From: Caenimonas sp. SL110
GTDB lineage: Bacteria; Pseudomonadota; Gammaproteobacteria; Burkholderiales; Burkholderiaceae_C
DNA length: 64,000 bases
Assembly: GCF_001044395.1 (NCBI RefSeq)
Contig: NZ_JANU01000029.1
Coordinates: 62,001-126,000 of the forward strand
Direction: 5' to 3'
The stretch's first letter is position 1; each line of letters starts with the position of its first letter. Positions 36,341-45,333 of this stretch are shown piece after piece. Below the pieces are notes generated by a model that saw nothing but the letters and a program-made list of their open reading frames with translations, was not told where the DNA came from and searched no databases. Made by a program: the position numbers and the translations under genes.

Positions 36341-37708
36341 ATGAGCCTGCAACAGCTTCTTTCGATCCTGCGCGCGCGTCGAGCGGTCGCGGGCCTTATC
36401 CTGCTCGCGACGCTGGCACTGGCGCTGGCCTGGGTCCTCGTGCGGCCCGCCAGCTACACCGCGCGCGCGCCGGTCCTGGTGGACGTGCGCCTGGACCCGG
36501 TGGCGGGCAATCCCTACCAGGGCGGTCTCGCACCGAGCTTCATGACCACGCAGATCGACATCATCAGGAGCGAGCGCGTCGCACAAGCCGTCGCGCAGAA
36601 ACTGCCCAGAGACCAGGCGCCCATGAAGGCCCTGTGGGAAGAGGCGAGCAAGCGTCCCGATGGCCAGGCCTGGTTGGCCGATGCGATCAGCCAGCGCCTG
36701 GACGTCAAGCCTGCGCGCGAGAGCAACATCATCAACATCTCGTGGACCGGACGCACGCCAGCCGAAGCGGCGCGCGTCGCCAACGCGTTTGCGCAGGCCT
36801 ACCTGGACACCAGCCTGGAGATCAAGACCGATCCGGCGCGCAAATACGCGGTCTGGTTCGACGAGCAGGTCAAGCTCGCCCGCGAAAAGCTCGAACAGAC
36901 CCAGGCCCGGCTGTCGGACTTCCAGCAAAAGGCCGGCCTGTTTTCGGCCGACGTGCAGGGCGACTTCGAGACCGAGCGGCTCAAGGAGCTTTCAAGCCAG
37001 GTCATGGCCTCGCAAGTGCGCGGCACTGGCGCCGCGGCCGGTGCAGACGGCAGCCCGCTGGTGAACAACCTGCGGGCCGAGGTCGCGCGCCTGGAGGCCA
37101 AGGTGCAAGAGAGCAGCGCCACGCTCGGCCCGGCGCATCCGACCATGCAGCAGTTGCAGGCGCAGGTCGGCTCCTTGCGCAGCAGGCTCGCCAGCGAGTC
37201 GCAGCGTGTGGGAGTCACGGCCGGAGCTTCCCGTGAGGCCGGACGTGGGCGCGTCGCTTCGCTGGAGCGTGCGCTGGCAGATCAGAAGACCCGGGTGCTC
37301 TCGCTCAACAGGCAGCGCGGCGAACTCAACGTGTTGCAGCGCGATGTCGATACGGCCCAGAAGGCATTCGAGACTGTCAGTGCAAGCGCTGCGCAGTCGC
37401 ACCTGCAGAGCATGACCAACCAGACCAATGTGATGCGGCTGGCCCCTGCGGTCGAGCCGTTGTTCAAGAACGGACCTTCGGGCGTTCTCGTTTTGTTGGT
37501 CGCTGCGGTCGCAGGAGCGATTTTTGCGATTGTGGGTGCCTTGATGCTGGAACTGGTCAACCGCCGCGTCCGGTCCGAGCAAGACCTGTCGGTCATCACG
37601 CAGTTGCCGGTTCTGGCGAGCGTGCCCGGAGGCAGGCGCACGGCGGCGCCGATGCGGTTGCCGTTCGTGCCCCGGCTCAGATTGGCCAACCGGAGTGTCC
37701 CCGCATGA
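36341..37708 (+). CDS. epsF: Chain length determinant protein EpsF (Wzz-like)
   Basis: 455-residue polysaccharide co-polymerase. Two membrane helices (about 17-37 and 385-408) flank a long periplasmic coiled coil with a GNVR-like region near residue 315-345 (RQRGELNVLQRDVDTAQKAF). The N-terminal Wzz domain includes APVLVDVRLDPVAG. Works with the EpsG kinase, whose start overlaps its stop by 4 bp, to set polymer length. Confidence 0.92.
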   Translation: MSLQQLLSILRARRAVAGLILLATLALALAWVLVRPASYTARAPVLVDVRLDPVAGNPYQGGLAPSFMTTQIDIIRSERVAQAVAQKLPRDQAPMKALWEEASKRPDGQAWLADAISQRLDVKPARESNIINISWTGRTPAEAARVANAFAQAYLDTSLEIKTDPARKYAVWFDEQVKLAREKLEQTQARLSDFQQKAGLFSADVQGDFETERLKELSSQVMASQVRGTGAAAGADGSPLVNNLRAEVARLEAKVQESSATLGPAHPTMQQLQAQVGSLRSRLASESQRVGVTAGASREAGRGRVASLERALADQKTRVLSLNRQRGELNVLQRDVDTAQKAFETVSASAAQSHLQSMTNQTNVMRLAPAVEPLFKNGPSGVLVLLVAAVAGAIFAIVGALMLELVNRRVRSEQDLSVITQLPVLASVPGGRRTAAPMRLPFVPRLRLANRSVPA

Positions 37709-38610
37709 GCAGCCAGATCTACCCACTGCCTTCCCGGGCGGAGTTCGACATCGTTGCCGCCACGCACGACGCGGCGCTGCCCATAGGCGCGCTGCTGGTC
37801 AAGTCCAGCCGCCTGACCGAAGACAACGTGCAGCGCATCCTGGACTACCAGAAGAAATCGGGCCTTCTGTTTGGTGAGTCAGGCGTGGCGATGGGCCTCT
37901 TGACCGAAGACGATGTGCGGGCGGCGCTGGCGCTGCAGTTCGGCCAGCCCTACGTTGGGTCCGACTCGGGCCTGGCCAACGAGCTGGTTGCAGCTAACGA
38001 TCCGGCCAGCGAGGCGGCGGAGCACCTGCGTGTGCTGCGCAGCCAGCTCATGCTGCGGTGGTTCGAAAGCGATACGCGGCAGGCGGCACTCGCTGTGGTC
38101 AGTGCCAGTGCAGGCGAGGGCCGCAGCTACATTGCGGCCAATCTTGCCGTGCTCTTTTCGCAGCTGGGCAAGCGCACGCTGCTCATCGACGCCGACATGC
38201 GCAAGCCCCGGCAGCACAAGATGTTTGCACTTGCCGGACGCGCCGGACTGTCCACCGTGCTGTCGGGTCGCGCGGGCTGGGACGCCATCCATGAAATCAA
38301 GGCGCTGCCCTCCTTGTCCCTGTTGCCGGCCGGCGCAGTGCCGCCCAATCCGCAGGAGCTGCTTGCAGGGCCCGGGTTTGCTCGGCTGATCACCGCACTG
38401 CGTTCGACCTATGAGGTCATCCTGATCGATACGCCGGCCGCCACCCAATGGGCTGATGCGACCACCATCGCCTCGCGCGCGGGTGCAGCCTTGATGGTGG
38501 CCTGCAGGGATGCGACTTCGGTGCCGCTCCTCACCAAGGTCGCGCAGGACATGCGCCAGATCGGCGTAAGCATGGTCGGCGCGGTGCTGAACAACGCGCA
38601 GCCGCAATGA
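37705..38610 (+). CDS. epsG: Chain length determinant tyrosine kinase-like ATPase EpsG
   Basis: 301-residue cytoplasmic ATPase of the BY-kinase/ParA-like group. Residues 20-95 form a GSPII_E/MshEN-like N-terminal domain (GALLVKSSRLTEDNVQRIL). The ATPase part has a Walker A variant SAGEGRS, with Arg at the usual Lys position, as in the EpsG family, and Walker A' TLLIDADMRKPRQHK. No C-terminal tyrosine cluster is visible, so autophosphorylation may be absent or limited. Overlaps both neighbouring genes by ATGA. Confidence 0.9.
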   Translation: MSSQIYPLPSRAEFDIVAATHDAALPIGALLVKSSRLTEDNVQRILDYQKKSGLLFGESGVAMGLLTEDDVRAALALQFGQPYVGSDSGLANELVAANDPASEAAEHLRVLRSQLMLRWFESDTRQAALAVVSASAGEGRSYIAANLAVLFSQLGKRTLLIDADMRKPRQHKMFALAGRAGLSTVLSGRAGWDAIHEIKALPSLSLLPAGAVPPNPQELLAGPGFARLITALRSTYEVILIDTPAATQWADATTIASRAGAALMVACRDATSVPLLTKVAQDMRQIGVSMVGAVLNNAQPQ

Positions 38611-39401
38611 GCGCCGCCGCATCCGGGTCCGCACCCGAGGTCGGCGGGTGGCAGCCGCGATGGCGCAGCCTGGCGCAGGGCGTCCTGCGCGTGAATAGCG
38701 ACCAGGGCGAGCAGCAACTGCTGGACACGCTCACGCAGCCGAGCGAGCCGCTGATGGTGGCGTTCGTGAATGCGCACGCGATGAATTCAGTGGCGCACGA
38801 TCCGCGTTTCTATCGCGCGCTGATGGAAGCGGACATCGTGCTGCGCGACGGAATAGGGATGGACATTCTGTTTCGCCTGCTCAAGCAGGTGCCGGGTCTC
38901 AACCTCAACGGCACCGACCTGATTCCCAAAATCATCCGTCGTTACGCCGGACGGCCGATCGCGCTGTTCGGCACCCAGGAGCCGTACCTCGCCAGGGCGG
39001 CCGGGCGGGTGACCGGTGAGCTTGCGCCTGGCGGTGAATGCATCACGGCGCACGGATTCCTGGAGACGGCCGACTACCTGCGGCTTGCCGCTGCCCACAA
39101 GAGCGAGCTGATCGTGCTGGGCATGGGCATGCCACGGCAGGAGGAAGTCGCGGTCATGCTGCGCGCCGCGCTGGACCATCCCTGCCTGATCGTGTGCGGC
39201 GGCGCCATCATCGATTTTCTGGGCGGCAAGACGACGCGCGCGCCCAGGTGGGTGCGTGGCATGCATCTCGAATGGGCCTGGCGCCTGGCACTTGAACCCA
39301 AGCGCCTCTTCCGGCGCTACGTGATGGGCAACCCGCTGTTTCTGGCGCGTGCCTTTACACTGGCCGCAACATCTTCCAGAGCCGATCGAACGTCCTCCTG
39401 A
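38607..39401 (+). CDS. WecB/TagA/CpsF family glycosyltransferase (GT26)
   Basis: 264-residue glycosyltransferase of family GT26, which typically adds N-acetylmannosaminuronate or a glucosyl/ManNAc residue to a lipid-linked intermediate. Conserved segments: FVNAHAMNSVAHDPRFY, DIVLRDGIGM, LNLNGTDLIP, LIVLGMGMPRQE and CGGAIIDFLGGKTTRAP. Acts on the cytoplasmic face after the initiating phosphotransferase. The start overlaps the epsG stop. Confidence 0.92.
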   Translation: MSAAASGSAPEVGGWQPRWRSLAQGVLRVNSDQGEQQLLDTLTQPSEPLMVAFVNAHAMNSVAHDPRFYRALMEADIVLRDGIGMDILFRLLKQVPGLNLNGTDLIPKIIRRYAGRPIALFGTQEPYLARAAGRVTGELAPGGECITAHGFLETADYLRLAAAHKSELIVLGMGMPRQEEVAVMLRAALDHPCLIVCGGAIIDFLGGKTTRAPRWVRGMHLEWAWRLALEPKRLFRRYVMGNPLFLARAFTLAATSSRADRTSS

Positions 39402-39405
39402 ACGC

Positions 39406-40425
39406 ATGAACATCCTTCTCACGGGCGGTGCGGGCTACATCGGCAGCCATACCTATGTTGCGCTGCTGGAAGCTGGCTACACGCCGGTCATCCTCGACAA
39501 TTTTTCCAACAGCCATCCGGCAGTTCTGGGCCGTCTGCAACGTGTTACCGACCGCCAGGTGCTGTGCGAAACCGGCGACGTGCGGGACACCGCCTTCGTC
39601 CAGGATGTGCTGCGCAAGCACAGCATCCAGGCCGTCATTCACCTGGCCGGCGACAAGGCCGTCGGCGAGAGCGTGGCGAACCCGCTGAAGTACTACTTCA
39701 ACAATCTGGGCGGCGCCATCAGCCTGATGCAGGCGATGCAAGCGGTTGACTGCAAGGTGCTGGTGTTCTCCAGCAGCGCCACCGTCTATGGCGATCCGGC
39801 CAGCGTGCCGATCGCGGAACACTTTCCGCGCAGCCACACCAATCCCTATGGGCACACCAAGCTGGTGATCGAAGACATGCTGGCCGCCCAGTCGGCGGCC
39901 CGGCCCGACTGGAAGGTCGCGGTGCTGCGCTACTTCAATCCGGTCGGTGCGCATGCCTGCGGTCTGATCGGCGAAGACCCGGCCGGAATTCCCAACAACC
40001 TCATGCCCTACATCTCGCGCGTGGCGCTGGGCCAGTTGCCCTTCCTGGAGGTTTTCGGCGGCGACTATCCCACGCCCGACGGTACGGGCGTGCGCGACTA
40101 CATCCATGTGTGCGACCTGGCTGAAGGCCACGTCGCCGCAGTCAGGGCAATGCTGGGCGGCAGCTCAGGCATGCAAGTGAATCTGGGCACCGGGCGCGGC
40201 TACAGCGTGCTCGAAGTGGTGCGCGCCTTCGAGCAGGCCAGCGGTCGCACGGTCCGGCATCGCATCGCCCCGCGCCGCCCGGGCGATGTGGCGCAGTGCT
40301 ACGCCAACCCCGGTCTCGCAAGGCAACAGCTGGGCTGGCAGGCCCGGCGCACGCTGGAGCAGATGTGCGCTGACGCCTGGCGCTGGCAGAGCGGCAATCC
40401 CAACGGCTATCGCGACGACGCCTGA
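39406..40425 (+). CDS. galE: UDP-glucose 4-epimerase GalE
   Basis: 339-residue extended SDR that interconverts UDP-glucose and UDP-galactose, supplying UDP-Gal to polymer synthesis. NAD-binding GGAGYIGSH near the start, SSSATVYGDP, and the catalytic Tyr-x3-Lys in NPYGHTKL near 148. The ATG at 39406, 4 bp after the upstream stop, begins exactly at the canonical MNILLTGGAG, so the longer open frame was trimmed. Confidence 0.95.
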   Translation: MNILLTGGAGYIGSHTYVALLEAGYTPVILDNFSNSHPAVLGRLQRVTDRQVLCETGDVRDTAFVQDVLRKHSIQAVIHLAGDKAVGESVANPLKYYFNNLGGAISLMQAMQAVDCKVLVFSSSATVYGDPASVPIAEHFPRSHTNPYGHTKLVIEDMLAAQSAARPDWKVAVLRYFNPVGAHACGLIGEDPAGIPNNLMPYISRVALGQLPFLEVFGGDYPTPDGTGVRDYIHVCDLAEGHVAAVRAMLGGSSGMQVNLGTGRGYSVLEVVRAFEQASGRTVRHRIAPRRPGDVAQCYANPGLARQQLGWQARRTLEQMCADAWRWQSGNPNGYRDDA

Positions 40426-40455
40426 GATCCTGCGCAAGTGGATCCTGCGCAAGTG
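40426..40455. repeat. Perfect 15-bp tandem duplication
   Basis: GATCCTGCGCAAGTG occurs twice head to tail, at 40426-40440 and 40441-40455, in the gap between galE and the DUF3297 gene, just upstream of a -10-like hexamer. Confidence 0.9.
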
Positions 40456-40466
40456 GCTGCTGCGGC

Positions 40467-40472
40467 GACAAT
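40467..40472 (+). promoter_or_regulatory. -10-like hexamer GACAAT, likely leaderless start
   Basis: GACAAT ends 7 nt before the ATG at 40480, with no ribosome binding site. It suggests a separate leaderless transcript for the DUF3297 gene inside the eps locus. Confidence 0.4.
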
Positions 40473-40479
40473 ACGCGCC

Positions 40480-40737
40480 ATGGAAGAAGCAACACCCCAA
40501 CCATCGCGCCCGGCGCTGCCTGACCGCCTCTGCGCCGATGCGCGCAGTCCCCATCACATCGCCGCCTGCTTTGAGCACGACATCGGCATTCGTTTCAATG
40601 GCAAGGAACGCCATGACGTGCAGGAGTACTGCGTCAGCGAAGGCTGGATCAAGGTCCCTGCCGGCAAGACGGTGGACCGCAAGGGCTTCCCGGTGATGAT
40701 CACGCTCAAGGGCGCGGTCGAGGCCTTCTACAAGTAA
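40480..40737 (+). CDS. DUF3297 family protein
   Basis: 85-residue cytoplasmic protein of the DUF3297 family, found widely in proteobacteria and of unknown role. Diagnostic stretch: PDRLCADARSPHHIAACFEHD, IGIRFNGKER, and KVPAGKTVDRKGFPV near the end. It is unlikely to belong to polysaccharide synthesis and may be an inserted housekeeping gene. Confidence 0.9.
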   Translation: MEEATPQPSRPALPDRLCADARSPHHIAACFEHDIGIRFNGKERHDVQEYCVSEGWIKVPAGKTVDRKGFPVMITLKGAVEAFYK

Positions 40738-40757
40738 AAGACCGGTCCGCGTCCCTT

Positions 40758-41903
40758 TCAGGATTTCGCGGCAGCCGCCGAAATCCCGAAGCACCGCTCG
40801 TGCATCCGGGCAATGCCGGCGAAGTACCGGGCCAGCGAAAAGTGCTGGTCATACAGGGCGCGCCCGTTGCTGCCCAGCGTTTCCATGAGGGTGCCATCGG
40901 CAAGCACTGCCTGCAGCTCGCGGGCGATTCCCGCAACATCGCCGGGCTGGATGAATCGCGTGTTGAGGTTGTCGGTCAGCACGGCCGACACTTCGCCGAC
41001 CGGTGTGCAGACGACCGCCACGCCATTGGCCAGGGCTTCCAGGATCACCAGTGGCAGCACTTCGTCGTAAGACGGCAGCACCAGCACATCGGCCTGTGAA
41101 AGCAGGTGGGCGACCTGTGCCTGATCGCACATGCCCTGGAACCTCACGATGCCATCCAGGCCCAGTGCGCGTGCCTGCGCCTCGTAGGGTGCAATGTCGC
41201 CGCCGCCTGCGATCTTCACGCACAGGCGCTCGCGGTCAAAGCCGGGTTGTGCCACTGCCTCGATGAGGTCGGCGACGCCCTTGAGCTTGTCCAGCCGACC
41301 CAGAAAGAGCACATGGCGCACAGCCTGCGGGTCGAACTCGCGGCGGGGCACCACCGGCTCAGGCACGCCGTTGTAGACCAGCTCGACGCGCTCGGGTGGC
41401 ACGCCCAGATCCTGCAGCACGAACTTGTGCGCCGAAGGCCCCAGAACCACCACTGCGTCGGCTGCATTGAAGACCCAGCGCGCGAACCACTGGAACGGCC
41501 GCGGAATGCGGTGGTAGAAATTCTTCATCTGCGCGTGCAGGTGCACGACCACCGGCACGCCGATGGCTTTGCACAGCACCACGATCGACCCCTTGCGAAT
41601 GAGGCTCAGGCGCTCGGCGACGTTGACATGCACGCCGGCCAGGCGGCCGCTGATGCGGCCCATGATGATCCGCAGCAGCGCGACAAAAAGAAACCACGCC
41701 GAAAAAACGGCAGGCCCGCCACTGCGCGTGTCCAGCGGGCGCAACTGCGCGGCAGTGGCAGGCGGCTGCTGGTCCTGCGACTGCACCAGGTAATCCACGA
41801 CCTTGTAGATGCCGCCGCAGACCGGGGTCCAGGGACTGGCCAGGTAGATGTAGCGCTGGCTGCGTGCGGTCGCTACGGGCTGCGTGATGGGGTTTGTGTG
41901 CAT
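40758..41903 (-). CDS. Glycosyltransferase family 4 (GT-B)
   Basis: 381-residue retaining glycosyltransferase. N-terminal donor-independent half with GGIYKVVDYL near 34 and a VVVHLHAQMKNF segment, and C-terminal group 1 domain with VLFLGRLDKLKGV and the E-x7-E pair in SYDEVLPLVILEALA. Transfers a sugar to the growing lipid-linked repeat. It is the last gene of the minus-strand eps block; its 3' end faces DUF3297 20 bp away. Confidence 0.92.
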   Translation of the reverse strand: MHTNPITQPVATARSQRYIYLASPWTPVCGGIYKVVDYLVQSQDQQPPATAAQLRPLDTRSGGPAVFSAWFLFVALLRIIMGRISGRLAGVHVNVAERLSLIRKGSIVVLCKAIGVPVVVHLHAQMKNFYHRIPRPFQWFARWVFNAADAVVVLGPSAHKFVLQDLGVPPERVELVYNGVPEPVVPRREFDPQAVRHVLFLGRLDKLKGVADLIEAVAQPGFDRERLCVKIAGGGDIAPYEAQARALGLDGIVRFQGMCDQAQVAHLLSQADVLVLPSYDEVLPLVILEALANGVAVVCTPVGEVSAVLTDNLNTRFIQPGDVAGIARELQAVLADGTLMETLGSNGRALYDQHFSLARYFAGIARMHERCFGISAAAAKS

Positions 41904-41912
41904 GCTGGGGGC

Positions 41913-43031
41913 CTAGGTGTACTGCTGCTGGCGAGCGGGGGTCTGGATGGAAGTCGGCGTTGGACCCGCGGGTCCGCACGCCTGGGGTTCACGAACGATG
42001 TGGCACGGTATGGCAGCGTCGGCGCGCTTGCGCGGGGTCAGGAGCCCTCGCACCATCCCGGCCGCATGAAAGCACCATGAGGTCACCGAATACGCAGCGC
42101 GGGGCCACGACTTCTTGCGCCACGCCATGAGGGCGAAGGGCGCAACCAGCAGGCCGGCGAAAAGTGCCGCGCGCGCCGGGGCGGAAACCGGCCAGAAGGC
42201 GATCGTGGCAAGCGTGATCCACCATGCAATCACCACGCAGTAGATGCGTAGCTCGCGCATGTCGCGCAGCACCAGCTTCATGTGGGGCCGTCCGATCGCG
42301 CCGCGAAGCAGCTCGCCAAGCCCGTCCACGTAGCGCGTGCGCCAGCGGCGCCGCAGCAATGCGTAAGGTGGGGCATCGTGGCCGTAATGGGTGACCGCAT
42401 CGGCCGGAATGCGACCGAGTTTCCAGCCCGCGGCGCGCAGGCGCACAGCAAGGTCGAACTCTTCGTAGCTGTGCAGATTGCGGTCCGACAGGAACCCCGC
42501 CTCTTCGATGGCCCGGCGCCGGTAGAGACCGCCGCCGTCCAGGCGATCGACATCACCGGGTGACATGTGAGGCGCTGCGCGAAGCGCACGCTCGCGGTAT
42601 TCAAGGCTGGTGAGGTTCTGCTCCACGACACGGCCGCCCACCCCCGCCACTTCGGGATGCTGTGCCAGAAAGCCGAGCGCCTCTTCCAGGAAGCCGGGGA
42701 TCATTTGCATGTCGCCATCGAGCAGGTACACATACTCGCCCAGCGAGTGCTGGTAGCCCAACTGCGGTCCGACGCCGCAGCATCGCTCGCCGGCATGGGC
42801 CAGTCGTGCAATCCGGATCGGGTAGCGGCCCGCGAGTTCCACCGTGCGGTCGGTCGAGTGGCCGTCTGCCAGCACGACTTCGCCGCCGACTTGGCTCACG
42901 GCACGCAGGCTGCTTTCGATCGCCGCGCAGATGTTGGCCTGCTCGTTGTAGGCCTTGATGATGATGGAGACGCGGCAGGGCGGCAGGCCATGATCGCGCG
43001 CCGACGGGTTGCCTGAAGTTGGGTTGCTCAT
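41913..43031 (-). CDS. Glycosyltransferase family 2 with C-terminal membrane segments
   Basis: 372-residue GT-A glycosyltransferase. VSIIIKAYNEQANI opens the domain, DGHSTDRT and LLDGDMQM (DxD) bind the nucleotide sugar. Two membrane helices near residues 260-310 anchor it to the inner membrane. The ATG at 43031 overlaps the stop of the preceding GT2 gene; the longer open frame was rejected. Confidence 0.92.
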   Translation of the reverse strand: MSNPTSGNPSARDHGLPPCRVSIIIKAYNEQANICAAIESSLRAVSQVGGEVVLADGHSTDRTVELAGRYPIRIARLAHAGERCCGVGPQLGYQHSLGEYVYLLDGDMQMIPGFLEEALGFLAQHPEVAGVGGRVVEQNLTSLEYRERALRAAPHMSPGDVDRLDGGGLYRRRAIEEAGFLSDRNLHSYEEFDLAVRLRAAGWKLGRIPADAVTHYGHDAPPYALLRRRWRTRYVDGLGELLRGAIGRPHMKLVLRDMRELRIYCVVIAWWITLATIAFWPVSAPARAALFAGLLVAPFALMAWRKKSWPRAAYSVTSWCFHAAGMVRGLLTPRKRADAAIPCHIVREPQACGPAGPTPTSIQTPARQQQYT

Positions 43032-43996
43032 GGCTGGGTTCCCTGCTGCGCAAACACGTCTGCACGGCGAATGCGCCACTGTTGCCATCGTCCGGCAAGT
43101 TCTGCGGGCAGGCACAGCGCCATCAGGGCCGTCAGCTGCCAGCGCCGCCCATAGGCTGCGTAGCGTGCCTTGTAGAGCCAGCCGAGCGCCGCGCGCCGGT
43201 TGCCCGCTGTCAGTTGTTCGCGCGCCATCGTGATTTCCTGTTGCGCCACGAACCAGAGCGCCGTGTGGCGGCGGTCTGGAGCAATGGCACCCTGTAGTGC
43301 CGCGCGCCGCATGCGCTGCAGATAAGGCGCAAGCGTTCCGGCGTGCGCGCCGGCCAGGCCCCCCGCGACAGCGACTCGATAGGCACCGAGCGCCACAGGC
43401 AGCAAGGCGATCGGCGACTGGTCAGAAAGCCTGAACCACAGGTCGAGGTCCTCGCCGTAGGACTCGCCTGGCGCAAAGCACGGCTGCATCCGTTGCAGCA
43501 GCTCGGTGCGGGCCGCCACGGTGCCGGTAAAAAAAGGCGGGCTCTTCATCCAGCGTGTTCGCAGGTCGGTGACCAGTTCTGCGTCAGGGGCTGCGGCGGG
43601 CACTTCCCATGCCTGGATTCGGGCGCCATCGGGCTCGTCCATGCAGCGAAACCCCGCCGCCAGCACCTGGGCCTGCGGGTGCGCTGCGTGGGCCTGGGCC
43701 AGGAAAGCCAGCAATTGAGGATGGTGCCAGTCGTCGGCATCGAGAAAGGCGACCCAGTCGCCCTGCGCAAGCGCGATGCCCTGATTGCGCGCGGCGGAGA
43801 CGCCGGCGTTTTTCTGCGTGACGAGCCTGACGCGCTTGTCGCCGATGGCGCGCACGATGTCGGGACCGTTGTCTGACGAGCCGTCGTCCACCACGATGAT
43901 CTCGTGAACCGGCATCGTCTGGGCCAGCGCGGAACGCACCGCGCCTTCGACGAAGCGCGCCTTGTTGTACAGGGGAATGACGACCGAAAACTTCAT
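43028..43996 (-). CDS. Glycosyltransferase family 2
   Basis: 322-residue GT-A glycosyltransferase: SVVIPLYNKARFV at the N-terminus, VDDGSSDNGP, and the DxD-type FLDADDWHHP near residue 84. Cytoplasmic or peripheral, with no membrane helix. Overlaps the polymerase gene upstream and the second GT2 gene downstream by 4 bp each. Confidence 0.93.
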   Translation of the reverse strand: MKFSVVIPLYNKARFVEGAVRSALAQTMPVHEIIVVDDGSSDNGPDIVRAIGDKRVRLVTQKNAGVSAARNQGIALAQGDWVAFLDADDWHHPQLLAFLAQAHAAHPQAQVLAAGFRCMDEPDGARIQAWEVPAAAPDAELVTDLRTRWMKSPPFFTGTVAARTELLQRMQPCFAPGESYGEDLDLWFRLSDQSPIALLPVALGAYRVAVAGGLAGAHAGTLAPYLQRMRRAALQGAIAPDRRHTALWFVAQQEITMAREQLTAGNRRAALGWLYKARYAAYGRRWQLTALMALCLPAELAGRWQQWRIRRADVFAQQGTQP

Positions 43997-45333
43997 AGGG
44001 CGCCCTGGTAGAGGTGGGAATGCCGGGTTGCGATCTGCGGCTTACGCAGGCCCGCCGCAGCGGCAATGGATACCAGCAGCAGCAGGTGTGAAAACAGCTC
44101 GTAGCCGTAGCCGAGCAACAGCAGGGGCACTTCGGTCATTGAACGCAGCGCCAGCGCAATGAACAGTGCCAGGCTCAGGCCGCCCGTATCGGGCGCATAC
44201 CGGATCGACAGGACCAGCAGTACGGCGGCGTAGAACACCAGGCCGAAGGCACCCACGGTGCCCGAGCGGGCCAGCGTGTCCATGAACTGGTTATGCGCAT
44301 TGGTGGCGTTGGGCATGCCGATGCTGGCGCGGAAGGCGTCGTCCCACAGCAGTGGTCCGTAGCCGAAGACCGGGCTTGCACGCCATTCCTCCATGGCCAC
44401 TTCCCAGATGCGGTCCCGACCGGTCATTGACATGAGTTGCGCGCCCTGGTCCGTGCTCAGGAATCCGTCGGCCAGCGAACCCGCCTCGCCGGAAATCAGC
44501 AGTGCGCCGACCAGGGTGACGACCACGATGATCCCCAGGCACACGGCCACTGCGAAGGCCCCTTCGCGAGGATCGCCCATGCGTCGCCAGAAACCGGCGC
44601 CATTGCGCACGATGAGAACGCAGGCACTGCACAGGAAAAATGCGATCCATGCGGTCTTGGACTGGGCCATGAACAGAACCCCCAGCCCCAGGATCCAGGC
44701 GCCGGCGGTGAGCCAGCGATTCCTGTAGGGACGGTTTTGCAGCAGCAGCAAACAGATCTGCGCGAACATTCCCAACGCAACCGGGTGAGGCGCGAGACCG
44801 CCGTGGCGCGGCAGGCCCGGTATGAGGCCTTGCGTATAAGACGCGTCCATGACGAGCGAGGGATTGACCGGAATCAGCAGCGCACCTGCGGCCAGCAGGA
44901 TCACCAGCGCATCGCGCGCGGTGTCCAGGATGCGGTCGCGCTCGGCAGCCGTGGCCAGCAGGACTGCGCCTCCTATCGCGATGGTGTAGAGATACTCGTG
45001 CGACACCTGCGGGTGGGCGCTGAGCAGGGCCGTGGCGGCGACGGTGCACAGCCAGTACGTCACATAGGCTGCGGTGAGCAGCGCAGAGGGCATGCGACGG
45101 TGCAGCATGATGTGATTGGCGATGCGTTCCGCCACGGCGATCATCAGCAGCACCGACACCAGGCGCTGGAGCCAGGGGGTGATGGCATGCCGGCTGCCCG
45201 ATCCTGCGCCACTGGCGAGGTCGAGAAACAGCGTCGACAGATCTCGCCCTGACAGCAGGACATCAATCGCGCCCAGCGCGATCATGGCCGCAATGATCCA
45301 GTGCAGGTACCCCGCCGGACTGCGCCGGATCAT
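43993..45333 (-). CDS. O-antigen ligase/polymerase family membrane protein (Wzy-like)
   Basis: 446-residue membrane protein with about ten to twelve helices and the large periplasmic loop of the Wzy_C family (SMTGRDRIWEVAMEEWRASPVFGYG near 305, followed by NAHNQFMDTLARSG). In this locus it most likely polymerises flipped repeat units. The ATG at 45333 overlaps the flippase stop; upstream sequence in the same frame is not protein-like. Confidence 0.9.
   Translation of the reverse strand: MIRRSPAGYLHWIIAAMIALGAIDVLLSGRDLSTLFLDLASGAGSGSRHAITPWLQRLVSVLLMIAVAERIANHIMLHRRMPSALLTAAYVTYWLCTVAATALLSAHPQVSHEYLYTIAIGGAVLLATAAERDRILDTARDALVILLAAGALLIPVNPSLVMDASYTQGLIPGLPRHGGLAPHPVALGMFAQICLLLLQNRPYRNRWLTAGAWILGLGVLFMAQSKTAWIAFFLCSACVLIVRNGAGFWRRMGDPREGAFAVAVCLGIIVVVTLVGALLISGEAGSLADGFLSTDQGAQLMSMTGRDRIWEVAMEEWRASPVFGYGPLLWDDAFRASIGMPNATNAHNQFMDTLARSGTVGAFGLVFYAAVLLVLSIRYAPDTGGLSLALFIALALRSMTEVPLLLLGYGYELFSHLLLLVSIAAAAGLRKPQIATRHSHLYQGAL

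Noticed and set aside
40761-40786. Near-perfect inverted repeat between DUF3297 and the GT4 gene as a bidirectional terminator
   Set aside because: The stem (GGATTTCGCGGC / GCCGCCGAAATCC) lies in the last GT4 codons and neither strand has a T run after it.
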